This document shows, in pieces, positions 13,837 to 16,769 of a DNA stretch of 16,769 nt (within the stretch, counting starts at the first letter, position 1; every line of letters starts with the position of its first letter). This stretch comes from Solobacterium sp. GTDB taxonomy: Bacteria > Bacillota_I > Bacilli_A > Erysipelotrichales > Erysipelotrichaceae. The DNA lies in assembly GCA_017536845.1 (NCBI GenBank), contig JAFWCP010000588.1:1-16769 (forward strand), given 5' to 3'. The position numbers were made by a program, and so were the translations under genes. The notes beneath the pieces were generated by a model. It saw only the letters and a list, made by a program, of their open reading frames with translations. It searched no databases and had not been told where the DNA came from.

Positions 13837-13845
13837 ATCTTATCA
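13837..13845 (-). promoter_or_regulatory. extended -10 of the MFS operon
   Basis: The minus strand reads TGATAAGAT, an extended -10, about 50 bp upstream of the MFS start. No clear -35 is present. Confidence 0.35.
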
Positions 13846-13858
13846 CAGCCCGCAAGAG

Positions 13859-13878
13859 AAAAAGCGGCAGCGCCGCCT
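13859..13878 (-). terminator. intrinsic terminator after the DUF2225-like gene
   Basis: On the minus strand GCGGC and GCCGC pair around a GCT loop, followed by five T. It lies about 9 bp after the stop at 13885 and ends the ADP-ribosylglycohydrolase/DUF2225-like unit. Confidence 0.6.
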
Positions 13879-13884
13879 TGTTGT

Positions 13885-14526
13885 TTACTTTGTGACTGCT
13901 TCCCGGATCAGATGACAGGAATCATCCTGTTTTTCTGCAAGCTGTTTCTGGAAGGCAAGGATGTTGTCGAGCGGGGCACTTGCAAAAGTAACATTTTCAT
14001 ATTCCTTCAGGAGCTGTTCAAACCGGCCGCTTCTTCTGAGCAGGTCGGCCCGGATCAGCTGCATCGTTTCCGCTTTGCCCGGCTTTTTCTGAATCAGTTT
14101 TCCCGCCAGATCAGCTGTCATGATACGGATCTGCCTTGCCGTATCGTTGTTATTGTCATCGTCACACTGCCAGACACAGTGCAGAAGCTGGAAAAATGCC
14201 CGTTCCGTCTTCCTGTTATGCATGGCAATCTTGTATGAACGATAGAACCTTCTGGCCAGGCCTGAGGCAAAGACCAGGTCATCATCGGAACGATACTCAT
14301 CACTGTCCAGCCATTTCCGGTCTGCTTCTGCCTTTTTCTCATCCGCAAAGACATAGCCGCAGTCAGGGCATTCGTGCAGCCAGTATGCCATGGTGCTGCG
14401 CTCCATTTCCGGCGGCCTGGTATCCAGGTCAGGTGAGCCGAAGGCATTGGTGCTGGTCATCACGTAAGACTGAAACTGACAGCCGCAGACAGGGCATGTA
14501 CATACAGATTCATGGACAGTTGTCAT
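13885..14526 (-). CDS. DUF2225-like zinc-ribbon protein
   Basis: A 213-aa soluble protein. Two Cys pairs, CPVC (C11, C14) and CPDCGY (C53, C56), form a probable zinc ribbon, separated by a loop with PDLDTRPPEME. This matches the layout of Firmicutes DUF2225 proteins, where the second pair reads C-P-x-C-G-Y. The rest is helical and may form TPR-like repeats (LARRFYRSYKIAMHNRKTE, MQLIRADLLRRSGRFEQLL). The ATG has the site AGGAGGAG with a 6-bp gap. The gene overlaps the end of the ADP-ribosylglycohydrolase gene by 17 bp, so the two are translationally coupled. Molecular function is unknown. Confidence 0.85.
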   Translation of the reverse strand: MTTVHESVCTCPVCGCQFQSYVMTSTNAFGSPDLDTRPPEMERSTMAYWLHECPDCGYVFADEKKAEADRKWLDSDEYRSDDDLVFASGLARRFYRSYKIAMHNRKTERAFFQLLHCVWQCDDDNNNDTARQIRIMTADLAGKLIQKKPGKAETMQLIRADLLRRSGRFEQLLKEYENVTFASAPLDNILAFQKQLAEKQDDSCHLIREAVTK

Positions 14527-16105
14527 TTTTTCTCCTCCTTGAGCAATACAGAAATGAGTTTTGTATCAAAGTCAGACTGTCGCTGAAGGCGTTGATGACG
14601 AATCCTTTGATTTCTTCTTCGCTGGCGGTTACCAGGCGGTCAATATCCGCAAGGGCTGTTTTCCGCTTTGCAAATTCACCTTTATATCCGTTCATTTCTT
14701 CTCTGGAAGTGAAGATCGGGATATACGCTTCCTCGTCTGCATACAGCAGTACGGGTTTCATTCCGGGAAGGTCTTCTGCACGGTATTCTTCCGGTTCTCT
14801 GTCATCATCTTTGCCATAGAAAGGAACCCAGAGAGGGACGGCTTTCAGCAGCCTCAGCAGACGGATCAGGTCTTCATCACCCTTGTTTTTACGGTAGGCC
14901 TGCAGGGTGTTCTGAAACAGCCGGTCAGGTTCGCTCTTCACCACGTTCATCAGCAGCTGTGTCTCCAGTACGGCTGACTTCCCAAAGGGATTCAGAATCA
15001 TTCCGGCCATCCCTTCAGTACAGATTCCCATAATAAGCGGGCCGATCCCGACGACGATTGTTTCCGTTTCTTCGCCCTTTTCCACTTCTTCCATATCCGT
15101 ATAGGCGCCGACCCACTCTTTGCCTTCAAATTCGAGCGGCTCCAGCAATGTTCCTTTGTCTGATGTGTACACCGCCGTGAGCAGTTTCCCGCCATCCAGC
15201 ATTCTTGCCTGGAGGACATCCAGCAAGGCGACCACATCCTCATATCTTTGTTTCTGATATAACCTGTCAATGGCTTCTTTCAGCCCTTCATTGTCTTCAG
15301 GACGAAACGGCTTACCCTGGCTGATGCGTTCCTCAAACCGGTCAAGAACTTCCAGCAGATCTTCATCCAGCCGCTTCCGGCATTCTTCTTTCAGGTCATC
15401 CGGTACGCCATAGAACGCTTCGGCAATCCCGCCGGCAATGCAGGTCAGCGTATCACAGTCACCGCCCAAAGAGACAGCAGTGCGGATGACATCCTCAAAA
15501 CTTTCCCCTTCCAGGAAGGCGGTAATGGCTTCCGGAACCGTCTGCTGGCAGATTTCAACATGATAATAGTATGGCCGGATTTCATCACAGGTACGGCTCA
15601 GGTCATAATGGAATTCCTGTTCGATGTAATCTTTGATTTCCTGTTTCGTACAGCCTGTTCTGGCCAGGTAAATTGCTGCGGCGGTCGCTTCGGCGCCCTT
15701 GACGCCTTCCGGATGGTTGTGCGTTACCAAAGCGGTCATCGCGGCAATCCTTCTTGTCTTTTCCAGCGACTGATACAGCCATCCTGCTGCCGATACACGC
15801 ATGGCCGAACCATTGCCGCATGAACCGTAAGGCTGCGGATCCTTCTGCCATAACCAGTCAATGAACCTTGCCCCATAGCCGGCATCGGGATACTTCCTTC
15901 CCCAGGCCTGCATGGATTTTACCAGCTTTGCCGGCAGCAGTTTTTCATCTTCTGTATCCAGCAGTGCTTCCGCCACCGCAATGGTCATGACAGAATCATC
16001 GGTAAACTGTGATTCATCGGTAAACAGCGGAAAATCCTTTGTCTTGTCACCTCTGTCAAACTCATACGGTGCGCCGATCATGTCTCCCAAAATTGCTCCA
16101 AACAC
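14510..16105 (-). CDS. ADP-ribosylglycohydrolase fused to two SseB-like domains
   Basis: A 531-aa two-part protein. Residues 1 to about 265 are an ADP-ribosylglycohydrolase (DraG/ARH fold), which removes ADP-ribose from proteins or other targets with two Mg ions: GDMIGAPYEF (7-16), FTDDS (34-38), GNGSAMRV (97-104), HNHPEG (129-134) and GGDCDT (214-219). After a helical linker come two SseB-like repeats: one at about 305-385 with MILNPFGKSAVL (369-380), and one at about 424-515 with PLWVPFY, YIPIFTSREEM (461-471) and GFVINAFS (501-508). The start is a GTG at 16105 with AAGGAGG 7 bp upstream. It overlaps the DUF2225-like gene. A TATACT -10-like box on the minus strand (16132-16137) may drive it. 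Confidence 0.9.
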   Translation of the reverse strand: MFGAILGDMIGAPYEFDRGDKTKDFPLFTDESQFTDDSVMTIAVAEALLDTEDEKLLPAKLVKSMQAWGRKYPDAGYGARFIDWLWQKDPQPYGSCGNGSAMRVSAAGWLYQSLEKTRRIAAMTALVTHNHPEGVKGAEATAAAIYLARTGCTKQEIKDYIEQEFHYDLSRTCDEIRPYYYHVEICQQTVPEAITAFLEGESFEDVIRTAVSLGGDCDTLTCIAGGIAEAFYGVPDDLKEECRKRLDEDLLEVLDRFEERISQGKPFRPEDNEGLKEAIDRLYQKQRYEDVVALLDVLQARMLDGGKLLTAVYTSDKGTLLEPLEFEGKEWVGAYTDMEEVEKGEETETIVVGIGPLIMGICTEGMAGMILNPFGKSAVLETQLLMNVVKSEPDRLFQNTLQAYRKNKGDEDLIRLLRLLKAVPLWVPFYGKDDDREPEEYRAEDLPGMKPVLLYADEEAYIPIFTSREEMNGYKGEFAKRKTALADIDRLVTASEEEIKGFVINAFSDSLTLIQNSFLYCSRRRKNDNCP

Positions 16106-16286
16106 GTCGCTACCTCCTTTTTCCTCCTTTCAGTATACTCTCAATGAGCTTTCTATGGTCATCTTTAAGGCAACAATTGCTCATCATTTCAATTCAAAGG
16201 AAGCATTTTCCTGTGATTTCCTGCATTTACCGTTCCTTGTTTCGTATGTATTCTGACCAGACAGATGCAGCGAAAGGCATTGAAAC

Positions 16287-16499
16287 TCATGCCTTCCAAT
16301 ATCGGTTCAAATACTCTTCGATTTTCTCATCCGATAGAGAGTAAATGCTTTTCATCTGATGCCAGGTATCTTCACGGGTGTGGCCTGTCTTCTGCAAGTA
16401 ATTGATCAGCCCACTTACGCCTTCTTCCAATCCTTTTTCCCTTGCTTCTTTCATAAGGCAATGGGTTGTGTATTCCTGGCTGAAAAAATAGTCAAACAT
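16287..16499 (-). CDS. stand-alone Rpn C-terminal domain, 70 aa
   Basis: The protein is MFDYFFSQEYTTHCLMKEAR, a short EG linker, then GHTREDTWHQMKSIYSLSDE and a basic/aromatic end YLNRYWKA. It is nearly the same as the C-terminus of the partial gene immediately upstream, which is typical of Rpn family PD-(D/E)XK nucleases/putative transposases. No nuclease core is present. The ATG at 16499 has the strong site GGAGGT (16507-16512) with 7 bp spacing. An in-frame ATG at 16547 overlaps the upstream stop (ATGA) and has a poor site, so I prefer 16499; a longer 86-aa form is possible. By analogy with RpnS, the small C-terminal product made inside rpn genes that restrains the nuclease, it may be an antitoxin-like protein. 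Confidence 0.65.
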   Translation of the reverse strand: MFDYFFSQEYTTHCLMKEAREKGLEEGVSGLINYLQKTGHTREDTWHQMKSIYSLSDEKIEEYLNRYWKA

Positions 16500-16543
16500 A
16501 TCAATTACCTCCGCTTCATTCTGCTGCGGAAAGGCGCTGAAGA

Positions 16544-16769
16544 TCATACCTTCCAGTACCGATCCATATACTTTTCGACTTTCTCATCTGACAGAGAGTA
16601 GATACTTTTCATTTGGTGCCAGGTATCTTCACGGGTGTGGCCTGTCCTCTGCAAGTATCTAACCAGCCCACTTACGCCTTCTTCCAATCCTGCAGTCCTG
16701 CCTTCTTTCAATCCTTCTTCCTTTGCTTCTTTCACAAGGCAATGGGTTGTGTATTCCTGACTGAAAAAA
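16544..16769 (-). CDS. C-terminal end of an Rpn-type PD-(D/E)XK nuclease/transposase (partial)
   Basis: The last 74 residues are visible and the gene enters from beyond the right edge. It shows FFSQEYTTHCLVKEAKEEG, an EG-repeat linker (KEGRTAGLEEG), then GHTREDTWHQMKSIYSLSDE and YMDRYWKV-stop. This tail is characteristic of Rpn recombination-promoting nuclease proteins in Firmicutes; the catalytic PD-(D/E)XK core would be upstream and is not seen, so I cannot tell whether it is intact. A GTG at 16735 is not needed as a start because the frame stays open to the window end. It is followed at once by a duplicate of its own C-terminus. Confidence 0.7.
   Translation of the reverse strand, partial: FFSQEYTTHCLVKEAKEEGLKEGRTAGLEEGVSGLVRYLQRTGHTREDTWHQMKSIYSLSDEKVEKYMDRYWKV

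Larger units (their letters stand above)
16266..16769. repeat. tandem duplication of the Rpn-type gene 3' end
   Basis: Two copies, about 16266-16522 and 16523-16769, are aligned head to tail. Long stretches are identical, for example the bases coding GHTREDTWHQMKSIYSLSDE, and overall identity looks above 80 percent by eye. The right copy carries an extra 24 bp in the EG-rich linker. Similarity continues about 20 bp past the stop codon of each copy. The right copy continues outside the window. Confidence 0.85.

Overview
This window looks like a chromosomal segment of a low-to-mid GC member of the Bacillota (Firmicutes). The grounds are strong AGGAGG-type ribosome binding sites, many extended -10 promoters (TGnTATAAT), short hairpin-plus-T terminators, dense overlapping operons and Firmicutes-type families (DUF2225-like zinc ribbon, BspA-like LRR proteins, Rpn-type nuclease tail). 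A gut or oral anaerobe related to Erysipelotrichales is my guess, held with low confidence. No rRNA, tRNA or CRISPR array was seen.

Left edge (1-4895). Leftward: a truncated P-loop ATPase that resembles BrxD/DUF2791 proteins, preceded by an unrecognised 261-aa protein. Rightward from the same 75-bp intergenic region: an SF2 helicase of the XPB/COG1061 type, then a Schlafen AlbA_2-type regulator, then a DJ-1/PfpI protein with its own promoter and terminator. ATPase plus helicase plus AlbA_2 resembles a mobile-element defence neighbourhood, but the set is cut by the window edge.

Middle (4896-11760). After a short stretch with three 33-bp-spaced repeats and an 88-aa conserved-type small protein comes the most distinctive block: a tight leftward four-gene operon of a VWA protein with a degenerate metallopeptidase motif, a MoxR-type AAA+ ATPase, and two paralogous ankyrin-like/BspA-LRR proteins. 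The genes are coupled by overlaps or a 4-bp gap. The leader has an extended -10 promoter and a terminator-like hairpin just before the first ribosome binding site. The AT-rich region upstream carries a 26-bp near-perfect palindrome and an opposing promoter with a LacI-family-like operator.

Region 11728-12172 is probably not an intact gene. It has a promoter and terminator on the plus strand, while the minus strand holds frameshifted protein-like fragments that may be the 3' end of a decayed TnpB-type gene.

Right part (12180-16769), all leftward. An MFS transporter is coupled to two small membrane proteins. Then come a zinc-ribbon DUF2225-like protein and, overlapping it upstream, an ADP-ribosylglycohydrolase fused to two SseB-like domains. 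At the right edge is the C-terminal end of an Rpn/PD-(D/E)XK nuclease-type gene, followed by a separately translated duplicate of that C-terminal domain.
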